DNA from: Lachnospiraceae bacterium
Lineage (GTDB): Bacteria > Bacillota_A > Clostridia > Lachnospirales > Lachnospiraceae
Length of the DNA stretch: 59,499 nt
Direction: 5' to 3'
Assembly: GCA_024683935.1 (NCBI GenBank)
Contig: JAIKXV010000024.1
Span: 1 to 59,499 of the forward strand
In this document: piece by piece, positions 59,262-59,499 of the stretch
How the letters are laid out: the number at the start of each line of letters is the position of its first letter
Numbering within the stretch: the first letter of the stretch is position 1
Notes under the pieces: generated by a model
What the model saw: the letters and a program-made list of their open reading frames with translations, nothing else
Database searches by the model: none
Told to the model about the DNA's origin: nothing
Translations under genes and position numbers: made by a program

Positions 59262-59291
59262 GGTGCATTTCTCGCAGAGGGGGGTGCACTT
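59262..59291 (+). repeat. Two direct GAGGGGGTGCA-type units
   Basis: GAGAGGGGGTGCA and, shortly after, CAGAGGGGGGTGCACTTTTT. The motif sits just beyond the stop of the gene fragment at the right edge. Such G-rich motifs recur at ends of some mobile elements by my recollection. The gap 59064-59292 also has an inverted repeat GTAGTTTTT/AAAAACTAC (59210-59236) and no gene. Confidence 0.35.
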
Positions 59292-59292
59292 T

Positions 59293-59499
59293 TTATAAGT
59301 TTTTGGCAATTTTAAATACTTTTCTTAGATACATATCAGCATTTTTATCCCGGTTTGCATCATTACCATAGCCTCTGGTCATCTCATCAAAAGCATATAC
59401 TTCGCAGGTTTTTGCTCTATTTCTGATCCGGTCACCAACCATAACTGTCTTCATTGCTTCCAACTGTTCTCTTCTTACCTCATCTTTTAGTGACCCACC
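59293..59499 (-). CDS. Unknown protein, C-terminal fragment cut by the window edge
   Basis: Sixty-eight codons open to the right edge, ending TAA at 59293-59295. The text includes 'LKDEVRREQLEAMKTVMVGD', 'NRAKTCEVYAFDEMTRGYG' and 'DMYLRKVFKIAKNL'. I do not recognise the family. Neighbouring repeats hint at a mobile element, but this is weak. Confidence 0.45.
   Translation of the reverse strand, partial: GGSLKDEVRREQLEAMKTVMVGDRIRNRAKTCEVYAFDEMTRGYGNDANRDKNADMYLRKVFKIAKNL

Noticed and set aside
59099..59371. 90-codon plus-strand frame
   Set aside because: It overlaps the better-supported minus-strand fragment and G-rich repeats; low-complexity text, no ribosome site.
1..59499. CRISPR array, tRNA or rRNA genes
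   Set aside because: No regularly spaced direct repeats and no tRNA or rRNA signature were found by eye on either strand; short tRNAs could still be missed without a covariance search.

Overview
The window looks like chromosomal DNA of an anaerobic low-to-mid G+C Firmicute, most likely Lachnospiraceae (Clostridia). This rests on gene content and order. There is a radC-mreB-mreC-mreD-mrdA-rodA-mgsA-dacF block, a mutS-mutL-miaA block followed by a methionine gamma-lyase-like gene, an ACT(UPF0237)-PFL(UPF0210) pair, a SepF/YggS division cluster, DUF6765 and DUF5684 proteins and CotH-family kinases. Strong Shine-Dalgarno sites precede most genes. The species cannot be named from this sequence alone. 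I saw no rRNA, tRNA, CRISPR array or intact insertion sequence.

Layout. 1-4.4 kb (+): end of a MetH-reactivation-like gene, a receiver-like protein, a large NlpC/P60 + amidase_3 wall hydrolase and an AlkD-like DNA glycosylase. 4.7-10.0 kb (-): HD-GYP protein, a sensor kinase without its histidine, NUDIX hydrolase and cardiolipin synthase. 10.2-13.4 kb: a XerS-like tyrosine recombinase with a perfect dif-like palindrome at its promoter, an M50-like membrane protease and an AI-2E-type permease. 13.4-28.7 kb (-): cytidylate kinase-like, rluD, lspA, aroB, sepF, yggS, a HlyD-like adaptor, a small P-loop protein, then the cell-shape block. 28.7-36.3 kb (-): methionine gamma-lyase-like, VOC, miaA, mutL, mutS.

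36.5-46.7 kb: a chemoreceptor, tmcAL (+), a VOC-like remnant in frame with the stop of a SpoIIE-type phosphatase, several small membrane proteins, DUF6765, and the PFL and ACT genes with a two-state hairpin between them. 46.8-53.6 kb (-): WalJ/YycJ-like hydrolase, a large FtsA-like ATPase, coaE, polA and a zinc-finger anti-sigma-like protein. 53.6-58.6 kb: two tail-to-tail CotH-type secreted kinases flanked on both sides by the same family of palindromic repeats. The window ends with a low-molecular-weight tyrosine phosphatase and a gene fragment at the right edge.

Functionally this is mostly envelope growth and division (MreBCD, PBP2, RodA, DacF, LspA, SepF, FtsA-like, wall hydrolase), genome maintenance (MutS, MutL, RadC, PolA, AlkD-like, Xer) and signalling (HD-GYP, degenerate kinase, MCP, PP2C). 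The observations most worth a second look are the Xer gene with its adjacent dif-like site, the histidine-less kinase, the CotH cassette between palindromic repeats, five genes whose -10 boxes sit only 8-11 nt before the ATG (possible leaderless mRNAs), and a six-unit pentapeptide repeat in the PP2C phosphatase.
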